64,000 nucleotides of DNA, taken from positions 124,001-188,000 of the forward strand of contig CAVQYQ010000003.1 of the NCBI GenBank assembly GCA_963718195.1. Direction: 5' to 3'. The notes beneath the pieces are model-generated. The model worked only from the letters and a program-made list of their open reading frames with translations. It ran no database searches and was not told the origin of the DNA. Positions 9,715-18,078 of the stretch are shown in pieces; position 1 is the stretch's first letter, and each line of letters begins with the position of its first letter. The position numbers and the translations under genes are program-made. This DNA comes from MADRE3 sp963718195 (GTDB taxonomy: Bacteria; Desulfobacterota; Desulfobulbia; Desulfobulbales; Desulfocapsaceae).

Positions 9715-10616
9715 AAATTATCAATAAACAGAATATCTCGGTTCGTAAACCACCCTGGTTAAAGCGCAGCCTGCCAACCGGGCCGGAATATGGCCGAATG
9801 AAAAACCTCATCAAAAACAGTAGCCTGGCCACAGTCTGCCAGGAAGCACAATGCCCCAATCAGTTCGAGTGCTTCTCCAAGGGCACTGCAACATTCATGA
9901 TTCTTGGCGATCGGTGTACCAGGAATTGTGGGTTTTGCGCGGTCTCCTATAAACCGTTGAGCTTGCCAGATTCCGGGGAGCCCGGCAGGGTCGCTGAGGC
10001 CGTAGCCTCTCTGAACCTGCAGTTTGCCGTCATTACTTCAGTGACGAGAGATGACCTGGCCGATGGAGGCGCAGCCCATTTTGCAGAAACAATCAGAGAA
10101 ATTCGTCGCCGGGCGCCCGATACCCATATTGAAATCCTCATCCCTGACCTGCAGGGGAACTGGGAAGCTCTGGCAGTGATACTTGCAGCACAACCTGATG
10201 TGCTCAATCATAACCTGGAGACAGTACCGCGTCTCTACCCGAAGGTTCGTCCAGAGGCGGTTTACAGTCGCTCACTTCTGTTACTGAAGAACGTTAAAAA
10301 GACACATCCTGATATCCCGACAAAGAGTGGCCTGATGGTCGGACTGGGCGAAACTGCTGACGAGTTGCGGTCGACAATGGCTGATCTTCTGGAACATGAT
10401 TGTGACATACTCACCATCGGTCAGTATCTTCAACCGTCAAAAAACCATTTGGCCGTAGAGCGATTTGTAACTCCCGAAGAATTTGAGCAGTTCAAAGAAG
10501 ATGCCCTATCGTTGGGATTCAAAGGTGTGGCAAGCAGTCCGACGGTACGCAGTTCTTTTGAGGCGGACACCCTCTACCGTGAGGTTGTCGGTTCATCTGG
10601 AACCAGGGAAGAATGA
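9711..10616 (+). CDS. lipA: Lipoyl synthase LipA
   Basis: A radical SAM enzyme that inserts two sulfur atoms into octanoyl groups. Both iron-sulfur sites are present: the auxiliary cluster cysteines C43, C48 and C54 (CQEAQCPNQFEC) and the radical SAM motif CTRNCGFC (C69, C73, C76). The conserved end SSPTVRSSFEAD is also there. At 301 residues it has the normal length. Its ATG overlaps the lipB stop, so the two enzymes that lipoylate GcvH are coupled and made with their main client. Confidence 0.96.
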   Translation: MKIINKQNISVRKPPWLKRSLPTGPEYGRMKNLIKNSSLATVCQEAQCPNQFECFSKGTATFMILGDRCTRNCGFCAVSYKPLSLPDSGEPGRVAEAVASLNLQFAVITSVTRDDLADGGAAHFAETIREIRRRAPDTHIEILIPDLQGNWEALAVILAAQPDVLNHNLETVPRLYPKVRPEAVYSRSLLLLKNVKKTHPDIPTKSGLMVGLGETADELRSTMADLLEHDCDILTIGQYLQPSKNHLAVERFVTPEEFEQFKEDALSLGFKGVASSPTVRSSFEADTLYREVVGSSGTREE

Positions 10617-10652
10617 TAAGAGTAACTTTACACTGTGTGAAAAAGGAGAAAC

Positions 10653-11192
10653 ATGTCTAAAAAATTTCTATTGACTGCATTCAGCAAAGACAGGCCTGGT
10701 ATTGTGGCGGATATCTCCCAGGTCATTTTTGAAAACGGCTATAACATGGAGGACTCCTCAATGACCTATCTGGCAGGGGAGTTTGCTATCCTGTTGCTAT
10801 TGTCAGCCCCGTCTTCCGCCGACGAGCACATGGTAATGGAAAAACTGTCCACCGAGTGTCGCAGGCTTGAACGGGAGAAGGATATAACCGCATATATCCG
10901 TCCCGTTTCAGGAGAAAGTGGTGAGTCGCAGAAAAATGTTGCATTCAGGACCATCTTGGTTGAGGGGCTCGACCAGGCAGGTATCGTCTATAAGGTGAGC
11001 AGGTTCCTGGCAGATTCCAACATCAACATCAGAACCCTGAATTCAGAGATCAAGTTGTCCCCGCAAAGTGGAGCGTTACTCTATGATATGACCATCAAGG
11101 TAGAGGTTCCTGGTGATTGTTCTCTCCAGGACCTGGAAGACGGCCTGCACAGGATTGGTGACCAGTTAAAGGTGGATGTGGCTTTGAAATAA
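10653..11192 (+). CDS. Tandem ACT-domain protein, GcvR-like
   Basis: A 179-residue protein made of two ACT domains (about 5-80 and 95-175). The first opens with the typical SKDRPGIVADISQVIFENGYNMEDSSM and the second with VEGLDQAGIVYKVSRFLADSNINI. It resembles GcvR, the antagonist of the gcv activator in E. coli, and the amino-acid-binding ACT proteins encoded at the end of gcv operons in anaerobes. It follows lipA by 36 bases with a good AAAGGAG site. A role as a glycine sensor for the operon is inferred from position. Confidence 0.85.
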   Translation: MSKKFLLTAFSKDRPGIVADISQVIFENGYNMEDSSMTYLAGEFAILLLLSAPSSADEHMVMEKLSTECRRLEREKDITAYIRPVSGESGESQKNVAFRTILVEGLDQAGIVYKVSRFLADSNINIRTLNSEIKLSPQSGALLYDMTIKVEVPGDCSLQDLEDGLHRIGDQLKVDVALK

Positions 11193-11198
11193 TGATAC

Positions 11199-11225
11199 TG
11201 GCGGGCTTTTATTTGCGCCCGCCAG
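11199..11225 (+). terminator. Hairpin at the end of the gcv-lip operon
   Basis: A perfect 9-bp inverted repeat, CTGGCGGGC (11199-11207) and GCCCGCCAG (11217-11225), with a 9-base loop, starts 7 bases after the ACT-protein stop. The stem is GC-rich but no long T run follows, so it may act as a weak intrinsic terminator or as a 3'-end stabiliser. Confidence 0.6.
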
Positions 11226-11381
11226 ATTTCCTGCTCTTTTCTGGCAGGCCAGGAGCTTGATCCGGATATCCGCTCACGAATGAGTCACCCTGACTTAACG
11301 ATTCTTTGGCCTGCTCAAGATCCCGTTGTATATTAGCGAGTGGATCGATTGGTGGGAGGATCGATGACCTGAAAAAAGTGT

Positions 11382-11802
11382 ATGGCGATGATCTCCATTG
11401 TTTATCTCTTCACCCTTTTCACACTGTTTGTCGGTGCAGTTATCATTATAAAGCCGGTTCCAGTCTTATGGGTATCTTGGCAGACATTCCGGCTCCCTTG
11501 CCATCCATGCGCTGGCCGTACCGACACGGGCACTCATTGGTTTGGCACTGGTTTCAAGATTTTTTGTAACATTTCAAGTTATCGGCTGGGCATTGCTGGC
11601 ACGTGCGCTGGTGATGTTGGTCATCGGCAGAAGACGTTTTAGGAAGCTGATTGACTGGGCGGTGACAGTTTCACCTTTGTACAAGAGGCTTATTACTGTT
11701 TGGTGGATTTCTTTTGTATGGTGTGGTTTAATCACCCGTGCTGCTCAGGCAGGGCATGAAGAGTTATTTTATTTTTTCAGTACAGATGCAAAATTTGGGT
11801 GA
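11382..11802 (+). pseudogene. Small integral membrane protein, frameshifted
   Basis: Two overlapping frames join into one plausible protein of about 140 residues. The first gives MAMISIVYLFTLFTLFVGAV (a membrane helix) up to KPVPV. The second, one base later in phase, continues YGYLGRHSGSLAIHALAV, then helices around ALIGLALVSRFFVTF and WALLARALVMLVIGRRRF and a last one near RLITVWWISFVWCGL. The extra base lies about 11463-11470. Four membrane helices are predicted by eye. I do not recognise a named family with certainty. It ends just before the next gene, which lies 7 bases downstream. Confidence 0.5.
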
Positions 11803-11809
11803 CAGACCG

Positions 11810-12163
11810 ATGATAAAAACGTTTCAAATACTCATACCGCTCTGCTTTGAAGAGAGTTTCGAACTCATCTGCAGGAGTGGCGATGAGATAGCCAGCTGGA
11901 AAACAAATAGTGCCGATGCAGCAAACGGTTATATAGACTGGAAGCAGAGTTTCTGGGCACTGACTGGAAATACCTTAATTGCAGCCCAGTTGGTGCGTAA
12001 GCAGGAGAACAAGACGTCTGTCACGATATCGGTGCATAAACCGCTGCAGGTATTCGACCCGGCAGGCATCTGCCGCAGGGTCTTTAACAAGCTGTTAAAA
12101 TCAATGGAACGTAACCTGACCAGTTCGGACAAGCATAAAAAGGCTAAGATTGAGGTGGTCTGA
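11810..12163 (+). CDS. Conserved small protein, possibly SRPBCC/START-like
   Basis: A 117-residue soluble protein starting at the ATG at 11810 (MIKTFQILIPLCFEESFELI). The pattern of an opening beta strand, the segment IDWKQSFWALTGNTLIAAQLV and a C-terminal helix (DPAGICRRVFNKLLKSMERN) suggests a small helix-grip (SRPBCC-like) fold, but this is a guess from layout. It sits between a frameshifted membrane protein and a methyltransferase. An upstream extension to 11738 would overlap the membrane protein and is not supported. No function can be given. Confidence 0.55.
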   Translation: MIKTFQILIPLCFEESFELICRSGDEIASWKTNSADAANGYIDWKQSFWALTGNTLIAAQLVRKQENKTSVTISVHKPLQVFDPAGICRRVFNKLLKSMERNLTSSDKHKKAKIEVV

Positions 12164-12201
12164 ACCTGATTGAACAGGTGAGGACATACCAGGATGCGGT
12201 T

Positions 12202-12996
12202 ATGGCGCTGTTATTTCCTGCACCTTTGCCCGCTGAGGAAGCCATGGCAATTGATGAGGCATTTAACCAGAGTGTTGCATATTACGACAGCTGGGTGCAG
12301 AAGGCACTTCCCTGTTATGAGGAACTGTTTGCAGTTGCGGTGGAATCAATTCCGTTTTCAGTTGAGCAGGAATTAACAATACTGGATTTGGGTGCCGGCA
12401 CGGGGTTGTTCTCTGCTCATGTTTTTCAGCGATACGGAAATTCCCATTACACCCTGATGGATGTCGCTGAGCAGATGCTTGAGATAGCAAAAGAGCGGTT
12501 TGCCGGATCAGCTCAGCAGTTCTCTTATATAACCGGGGATTATCGCACCGCACTGCCCGCTGCACAATTTGATCTGGTTATCTCAAGTCTTTCTGTCCAC
12601 CACCTGAGTGACAGTGAAAAGCAGAACCTTTTCAGGGAGTTGTTTCTAAAACTCAGGCCTGGTGGTGTGTTTATCAATGTTGACCAGATTAAAGCCCCCA
12701 GTGAACATTTTCAGGAGCTTTACTGGTCCAGCTGGCTGAGCAAGGTGCGTCGCTCCGGTGCCGGTGAGGAGCAGATTCAGCAAAGTATCCGCCGACGGCT
12801 GGAATTTGACCATGACGCAACAATGGCAGATCAATTGAAGTGGCTTCAGGATAGTGGATTCGAATGGGTTGACTGTCTTTATCACCACTATTTTGTTGGA
12901 TTGTTTGTTGCACAAAAAAAAAGTGATGCACACCCTATCCCGAGAAGCAGTAGAGTTCCAGGCAGTGGTCTGCAGGGTGGCTTACAGGGGGAATGA
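12202..12996 (+). CDS. Class I SAM-dependent methyltransferase
   Basis: A methyltransferase of the Methyltransf_11/25 type. Motif I is ILDLGAGTGLFSAHVF, followed by an acidic post-motif residue (TLMDVAEQMLEIA) and QFDLVISSLSVHHLSD as motif IV. The substrate is unknown; such proteins act on small molecules, quinones or lipids. The ATG at 12202 has an AGGA site 8 bases upstream; a GTG at 12178 in the same frame is an alternative. The C-terminal 25 residues (after FVAQKKSDA) are proline- and glycine-rich and look like a read-through tail rather than part of the domain. Confidence 0.8.
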   Translation: MALLFPAPLPAEEAMAIDEAFNQSVAYYDSWVQKALPCYEELFAVAVESIPFSVEQELTILDLGAGTGLFSAHVFQRYGNSHYTLMDVAEQMLEIAKERFAGSAQQFSYITGDYRTALPAAQFDLVISSLSVHHLSDSEKQNLFRELFLKLRPGGVFINVDQIKAPSEHFQELYWSSWLSKVRRSGAGEEQIQQSIRRRLEFDHDATMADQLKWLQDSGFEWVDCLYHHYFVGLFVAQKKSDAHPIPRSSRVPGSGLQGGLQGE

Positions 12997-13019
12997 AATG
13001 ATCGACAGTGGGAAAAAAT

Positions 13020-13460
13020 ATGAAAACAGACTCTGATGCAGTGGAACGGTTTCTTGAGGGCAATGCCTGCTCCCAGGCGGTTCTGAGTCAATATTGTGAA
13101 TTATTTGATCTTGACCGCACCAGCGCATTAAAAATAGCTTCAGGATTTGGTGCCGGGATGCAGATGGCCGGAACCTGTGGAGCAGTGACCGGTGCCTACA
13201 TGGTTCTTGGCCTGAAATTTGGTACAGCAGGGAGTGGTCTGCCGGAAGGGCGCAAGGACGTCTCTGAGGCTGTTGAAATTTTTACCAGAAGGTTTAAACA
13301 GAGAAACGGGACAACAGACTGCAGAGAACTACTCAGTTGTGACATCTCAACCGCTGAAGGAATTCAGATAGCAAAAGAGCAGGAACTGTTCAAGAAAGTC
13401 TGTCCCAGATTTGTCAGGGATGCAGTAGATTTGCTCAGTGAAATTATCGATCAGGAGTAG
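13020..13460 (+). CDS. C_GCAxxG_C_C family protein
   Basis: A 146-residue protein matching the C-GCAxxG-C-C family of putative redox or metal-binding proteins common in anaerobes. C17 is followed by GFGAGMQMAGTCGAVTGAYMVLG (the family's central GCAxxG block, here TCGAVTG), then DCRELLSCD and KVCPRFV supply the later conserved cysteines. The biochemical role is unknown; members often sit beside thioredoxin or transport genes. The ATG at 13020 is preferred over a GTG at 13008. It follows the methyltransferase by 23 bases. Confidence 0.82.
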   Translation: MKTDSDAVERFLEGNACSQAVLSQYCELFDLDRTSALKIASGFGAGMQMAGTCGAVTGAYMVLGLKFGTAGSGLPEGRKDVSEAVEIFTRRFKQRNGTTDCRELLSCDISTAEGIQIAKEQELFKKVCPRFVRDAVDLLSEIIDQE

Positions 13461-13574
13461 TTCCTTTTCACCTGGAAACCAGCAATTGGAAATGAAAAAT
13501 TCCTTGGCCGTGTCCGTCTGCTGAGCGAGGAACTCTGTCCTGTCGTTTCATATCCATATCAAGGAGGTCATCTG

Positions 13575-14927
13575 ATGAATTTTTATACCCAGCTCAAAAA
13601 ACGTGCCCGGGAACAGAATCCTGTCAAGGTAGGCGTTATCGGTGCCGGCAAATTCAGTTCGATGTTTCTGTCGCAGGCCCGGTTAACTCCAGGCATGCAG
13701 GTGGTTGGAATTGCAGAGCTTGATACTCAACGAGCGTTCAGTGCCCTGGATATAACCGGCTGGGGCCGCGACTGTGCGAAGATTGCCCGATCAGCAGAAG
13801 AAATCAACGATACTGCTGCCGGCGGCAATGTCTCAATTACCGAAGACGCAGCCGAACTCATTACCTCTGATTGTGATGTAATCATGGAGATTACCGGAAA
13901 TCCGGAGGCGGGAACCCGTCATGCCCTCCAGGCGATCGAGGCGGGAAAGCACGTGGTCATGGTCAACGTGGAAGCAGACTGTCTGCTCGGTCCTGTCCTC
14001 TCTCAAAAAGCGGAGCAGCACGGAGTAGTCTATACCATGGCCTATGGAGATCAGCCGGCGCTGATTGCAGAACAACTTGACTGGGCCAAAACAGTAGGCT
14101 TCGAGGTTGTCTGTGCGGGGAAAGGTACAAGATACCAGCCTGAATATCACTATTCAACTCCTGACACGGTCTGGGGATACTATGGGTTCAGTGAGGAACG
14201 TGTTGCCAGTGGTGACTATAATGCTCAGATGTTCAACTCTTTTCTTGACGGCAGTAAATCAGCGATCGAGATGTGCGCTGTGGCAAACGGTTCAGGGCTT
14301 ATTCCGCAAAAATGCGGGCTGCAGTTCCCTGCTGTTGACATTGAAGACTTGGCCGAAATTTTGAAACCGGCATCCGACGGGGGGATTCTCGAACATTCTG
14401 GAACGGTCGAAGTAATCGCCAGTGAAAAGCGTGATGGGTCTGCCCTGACCAGGGATTTGCGCTGGGGGGTTTATGTGGTTTTCAGGGCCCCCCATGCCTA
14501 TGCTCAACGCTGTTTTCAGGAGTATGGTATGAAAACCGACCAGAGCGGTCAATATTCGGCACTTTACAGACCGTATCATTATATCGGCCTGGAACTCGGA
14601 ATCAGCGTAGCCAGTGCAGTTCTGCGACAGGAACCGACAGGGAGAAGCAATGCATTTGTTGCCGATGTCGCGGCCCATGCCAAAAAGGATCTGCAGCCGG
14701 GGGACCTGCTTGATGGTGAAGGTGGTTTCACTGTTTTTGGTAAACTCATGCGGGCAGAGGAGAGTATCAACAAAAAGATGCTGCCGCTCGGGCTCACCGG
14801 CCAGGCCAGAGTGGTAAAACCGGTGGCCAAAGGTGGGCCACTCTCCTATAATTGTGTGGAACTGGATACCTCGACCATGGCATATACCCTGCGAAAAGAG
14901 ATGGAGGGACAACAGCAGGGACAATGA
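13575..14927 (+). CDS. NAD(P)-dependent dehydrogenase with C-terminal SAF domain
   Basis: A 450-residue protein of the group described as predicted homoserine dehydrogenase with SAF domain (COG4091 as I recall it). The N-terminal Rossmann fold carries GVIGAGKFSSMF (20-31), and the second half of the nucleotide-binding domain has DVIMEITGNPEAG. The C-terminal segment from about 375 (DLLDGEGGFTVFGKLMRAE…LPLGLTGQARVVKPVAKG) is a SAF/AFP-like domain, as in antifreeze-like sialic acid synthases and altronate dehydratase. Members sit in sugar-acid or polyol catabolic loci; the substrate is unknown. AAGGAGGT precedes the ATG. The stop overlaps the next gene (ATGA). Confidence 0.8.
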   Translation: MNFYTQLKKRAREQNPVKVGVIGAGKFSSMFLSQARLTPGMQVVGIAELDTQRAFSALDITGWGRDCAKIARSAEEINDTAAGGNVSITEDAAELITSDCDVIMEITGNPEAGTRHALQAIEAGKHVVMVNVEADCLLGPVLSQKAEQHGVVYTMAYGDQPALIAEQLDWAKTVGFEVVCAGKGTRYQPEYHYSTPDTVWGYYGFSEERVASGDYNAQMFNSFLDGSKSAIEMCAVANGSGLIPQKCGLQFPAVDIEDLAEILKPASDGGILEHSGTVEVIASEKRDGSALTRDLRWGVYVVFRAPHAYAQRCFQEYGMKTDQSGQYSALYRPYHYIGLELGISVASAVLRQEPTGRSNAFVADVAAHAKKDLQPGDLLDGEGGFTVFGKLMRAEESINKKMLPLGLTGQARVVKPVAKGGPLSYNCVELDTSTMAYTLRKEMEGQQQGQ

Positions 14928-15610
14928 AAGTGACCTATCTTGCACCGACCTACTTTCTGGATTCCTCGAACCCAGCAGTGCAATCATTTGCCGAGCGTGT
15001 CTGTTCTCGCAATGACAGCCCGGTGGAGCGCGCGATTGGCCTCTATTATGCGGTGCGGGATGAGATCCGATACGACCCGTATGACTTGAGGTACTCGCGT
15101 GAAGCTTTCAAGGCCAGTCGTGTCATCACCAAGGGGTCGGGGTATTGTGTCGCCAAGGCAGTAGCCCTTGCCGCCCTCGGCCGCCAGCAGGGTATCCCTT
15201 CGCGGCTTGGCTTTGCCGATGTGCGTAACCATCTGTCGACCAAGCGACTGCGTCAGGTGATGGGTACCAACAGGTTTTATTATCATGGCTATACCGAATT
15301 CATGCTGAACGGTTGCTGGGTCAAGGCAACTCCTGCTTTCAACCTGTCACTGTGCACCCGTTTCAAGGTTAAACCGCTACCGTTTGATGGAAAGAATGAT
15401 GCAATTTTCCATGAGTTTGATGCAAAGGGCCAGAAACATATGGAGTACTTGCACGACCATGGCAGTTTCGCCGATTTGCCATTTGAGCAGATGTTTTCTG
15501 CGTATCTGCGTCACTATCCAAACATGTTCGAACTGGTCGGCAGTCACGGTTCGGTCGAGGATTTTCACAGGGAAGCAGAACGGGAAAATCTGCAAAACAA
15601 CCAGGTGTGA
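14924..15610 (+). CDS. Transglutaminase-like protein coupled to the SAF dehydrogenase
   Basis: A 228-residue transglutaminase-core protein starting at an ATG that overlaps the upstream stop codon. The papain-like cysteine is in KGSGYCVAKAVALAAL (C75) and the histidine in YYHGYTEFMLNG (H121). The usual third residue, Asp, is replaced: the segment reads CWVKATPAFN (N140). I recall the same ending in related bacterial transglutaminase-like proteins, so it may be a subfamily trait. The tight coupling suggests it acts with the dehydrogenase, for example in handling an amide- or peptide-linked substrate, but this is speculation. Confidence 0.75.
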   Translation: MKVTYLAPTYFLDSSNPAVQSFAERVCSRNDSPVERAIGLYYAVRDEIRYDPYDLRYSREAFKASRVITKGSGYCVAKAVALAALGRQQGIPSRLGFADVRNHLSTKRLRQVMGTNRFYYHGYTEFMLNGCWVKATPAFNLSLCTRFKVKPLPFDGKNDAIFHEFDAKGQKHMEYLHDHGSFADLPFEQMFSAYLRHYPNMFELVGSHGSVEDFHREAERENLQNNQV

Positions 15611-15656
15611 TCTCTACCTGACAGCCTTTAACGTTGTTGCAGACAGTCGTGTATCA

Positions 15657-16649
15657 TCAGGAATTACGAATAACGAGTTCTGCCGGTAGTATCTGCTGTA
15701 TAGGCGGTGCTGTTTTACTGCGGTTAGCCGGATCAAGCAGCATTGCGGTTTTAGCTGCCAGGCTGTCAACCGGTATCCGGATCGTCGAAATTCCACCACT
15801 GATCCAGCGATAAAAGGATGGGTCTCCAAAGCCAATAAAGGAAATGTCTGTCGGCAGACGCAATCCTTTTTCCAGGCAGCCATTGAGAGCACCGTTTGAG
15901 ATCTCAAAACCACCACAAATCATGGCGGTAACGTTTCCGGCGTCAATGAGTGACTGGGCGGCACGATGACCCATGGAAAATGTCGGCATATCGGTGAGAA
16001 TATCATCAGGTTCGGTATCAAGGCCAGCCCTTTGCATGCCCGACATAAAGGCTGAAAAGCGTTCTCTCCCTGAGGACAGCGTCGTCTCACCGCCGACATA
16101 ACCGATTCGGCTGTGCCCCTTTGTTGACAGATGCTGCACCGCCTTGGAAATGGCAGCCGCATCATCTACGAGGACCGCTGCCGATGGGATTGTTACTGTA
16201 CGTGTCCTGATCAGTTGAATGAGTTGTAATTCCTCAAGATATTTTTCTTCATCTTCCAGAAACCCCGGGGTGGGTACCATGACGACAGCACGTGCCTGTA
16301 TTTCAAGAAGTCTGAGAACTGATTGGTATTCCTTTTTGATGTCATCACCTGTCAGGTGGATAACCAGTTGTAACCCCTTGTTCTCGCAATGTTCTGCCAG
16401 CTTATTTGAAAATCGGGCATAAAATTCGTTGACAAGATTTGGCAGCAGCAGACCGACAATCGTAGTCCTGTCCCCTCGGATCGCCGTTGCCGCAGCACTT
16501 TTGACATATCCGAGTTCCCGTGCACGCGTCAGCACTGCTTTTCTTGTAGCCTCGCGAACCGACTGATTACCTGACAATGCGCGTGACACAGTCATATGGG
16601 ATATACCTAGATCGCGGGCGATAGACTTGATGGTAACCCGACCCGACAA
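15657..16649 (-). CDS. LacI-family transcriptional regulator
   Basis: A 330-residue LacI/GalR-type repressor. The N-terminal helix-turn-helix and hinge helix read VTIKSIARDLGISHMTVSRAL (about 5-25), followed by a periplasmic-binding-like effector domain (about 60-325) containing GHSRIGYVGG and DISFIGFGDPSFYRWISGGIST. It is convergent with the transglutaminase gene and divergent from the kinase-enolase operon. A perfect palindrome with a central CG, of the kind LacI proteins bind, overlaps that operon's promoter at 17030-17045 (inference). The effector is probably a sugar or sugar acid related to the pathway. Confidence 0.9.
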   Translation of the reverse strand: MSGRVTIKSIARDLGISHMTVSRALSGNQSVREATRKAVLTRARELGYVKSAAATAIRGDRTTIVGLLLPNLVNEFYARFSNKLAEHCENKGLQLVIHLTGDDIKKEYQSVLRLLEIQARAVVMVPTPGFLEDEEKYLEELQLIQLIRTRTVTIPSAAVLVDDAAAISKAVQHLSTKGHSRIGYVGGETTLSSGRERFSAFMSGMQRAGLDTEPDDILTDMPTFSMGHRAAQSLIDAGNVTAMICGGFEISNGALNGCLEKGLRLPTDISFIGFGDPSFYRWISGGISTIRIPVDSLAAKTAMLLDPANRSKTAPPIQQILPAELVIRNS

Positions 16650-16801
16650 TTGTTTTTCCTCCTGTTACTCATGGCAATATGAGCACTGTCGCTCCGGTTT
16701 TTATCCCGTGAGCCGATATACAAACCCGGAAAAGGGTGCTGTTCTGCCCCGCGGCCAACCTGACTGCCGTTTCTGGGTCTACGATAAATAAATTAATTTC
16801 A

Positions 16802-16942
16802 GAGCCACTTGCAAAACACCCTTTTCGTTCAACCTCTTTGTTATGCTTAAAATTTTATCCTCGGGATATCGATTATATGCCTGCGGTAAAATTTTTTCGC
16901 CTGCCTGACTTTGAACGAAAATCATCATTTTGCAAAAGGCTC
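16802..16942. repeat. Foldback repeat, copy A (141 bp)
   Basis: A long imperfect palindrome. The left arm starts GAGCCACTTGCAAAAC (16802) and ends CGTTCAA (16832). The right arm starts TTGAACGAAAA (16911) and ends TTTTGCAAAAGGCTC (16942), and is the near reverse complement of the left. Inner blocks AAAATTTTA and TAAAATTTT also pair. A second copy lies at 56966-57107, and the 32-base right arms are identical. It lies between the LacI gene and the kinase promoter. It codes for nothing and resembles a MITE-like or REP-like element. Confidence 0.75.
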
Positions 16943-17000
16943 TTTCAGTTAGATAAGTTCAGAACGATTGCGTGGCCAGGAAACGTAAAGACTATTTTTG

Positions 17001-17045
17001 TTGACATGACAATCGCCTTAATGCTATCTATGTTCACGTGAACAT
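17001..17045 (+). promoter_or_regulatory. Promoter and palindromic operator of the kinase-enolase-LarA operon
   Basis: A perfect -35 box TTGACA (17001-17006), an 18-base spacer and an extended -10 (TGC then TATCTA, 17022-17030) precede the operon. The perfect 16-bp palindrome ATGTTCACGTGAACAT spans 17030-17045, so it overlaps the end of the -10 box and the probable transcription start. Repressor binding there would block transcription. The palindrome has the central CG typical of LacI-family operators, and a LacI gene is the immediate divergent neighbour. Confidence 0.7.
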
Positions 17046-17063
17046 AACTGAATAAGGAGAGCT

Positions 17064-18068
17064 ATGTCAACATCATTTGAACAGCGCTGTAAAAATCTGG
17101 TCACTGAACTTGAGCTTGGTTCGCTTGCAGATATCATGACAATAACCCCTCTTACTGGCGGCGTATCATCCGATATAGCGCTCTTAGAGACGAATAACAG
17201 GAAGATCTGCGTAAAATTTGCTCTTGAAAAACTGAAGGTTGCCGAAGACTGGTATGCTCCGGTTGAGCGCAACCGGGCCGAATATAACTGGCTTGAATTT
17301 GCCTCTTCAATCGTGCCCGGATCGACACCTGCCCTGCTGGGCTATGGTGAGGCTGCACAAGGTTTTGCCATGGAATTTGTAGAGGGCAGTGACGTTTATC
17401 TCTGGAAAACAGTATTGCTGCAGGCCCAGCCCGACCGAGATGAGGCGGTGAAGGTCGGTCAGGTATTGGCAAAGATTCACCAGGCTTCCGCACTCTCTGA
17501 TACGGTCAAAAACGGTTTCCAAAACCAACAGGATTTCTATGCTCTGCGGTTGGAGCCGTATCTCTGCTTCACTGCAGCCAAACATCCTGATCTCTCCGAT
17601 CAGATCAATGCACTTATGGAAATGTTGAACAGGAGCCGTCTTGTTCTTGTTCACGGCGATGTCAGTCCGAAGAATATTATTTTCCGGCATGGTAACCCTA
17701 TTTTACTCGATGCTGAGTGCGCGACAATTGGAGATCCCAGCTTTGATATTTCATTCTGCCTCAACCATCTTATCCTCAAGGCGATACACCTGGAAGAGAC
17801 CCGCTGGCAGCTGTTATGTTCAGTCCGTAAATTCTGGGACGCCTATAAACCATATATAAGCTGGGAGAATTCAGCCGGACTGGAAGCGCGTGTTTGCCAA
17901 TTACTGCCGGCCCTCATGCTTGCCCGGGTAGACGGAAAGTCTCCGGTCGAGTATCTGAATGATCAGGAGTTTAAGACCGTGCGGGCAGTGGGTGTGTCAC
18001 TGATCAAAGACCCGGAACGGTCACTGGAAAAATTTATCGAGCGCGTTGCGTCTGCTCTGGAGGTTTAA
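17064..18068 (+). CDS. APH-family small-molecule kinase
   Basis: A 334-residue protein kinase-like phosphotransferase of the aminoglycoside phosphotransferase/choline kinase clan. TGGVSSDIAL (31-40) replaces the glycine-rich loop, and K51 in ICVKFA is the ATP lysine. The catalytic loop is VHGDVSPKNIIF (D199, N204) and the metal-binding region is LLDAECATIGDPSFD (D216, D224). Its segments recall methylthioribose kinase more than antibiotic kinases. It is the first gene of an operon with a divergent enolase and a LarA-like protein, so it probably phosphorylates a catabolic intermediate that the enolase-like enzyme then uses. AAGGAGA precedes the ATG. Confidence 0.78.
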   Translation: MSTSFEQRCKNLVTELELGSLADIMTITPLTGGVSSDIALLETNNRKICVKFALEKLKVAEDWYAPVERNRAEYNWLEFASSIVPGSTPALLGYGEAAQGFAMEFVEGSDVYLWKTVLLQAQPDRDEAVKVGQVLAKIHQASALSDTVKNGFQNQQDFYALRLEPYLCFTAAKHPDLSDQINALMEMLNRSRLVLVHGDVSPKNIIFRHGNPILLDAECATIGDPSFDISFCLNHLILKAIHLEETRWQLLCSVRKFWDAYKPYISWENSAGLEARVCQLLPALMLARVDGKSPVEYLNDQEFKTVRAVGVSLIKDPERSLEKFIERVASALEV

Positions 18069-18078
18069 CCTAATCATC

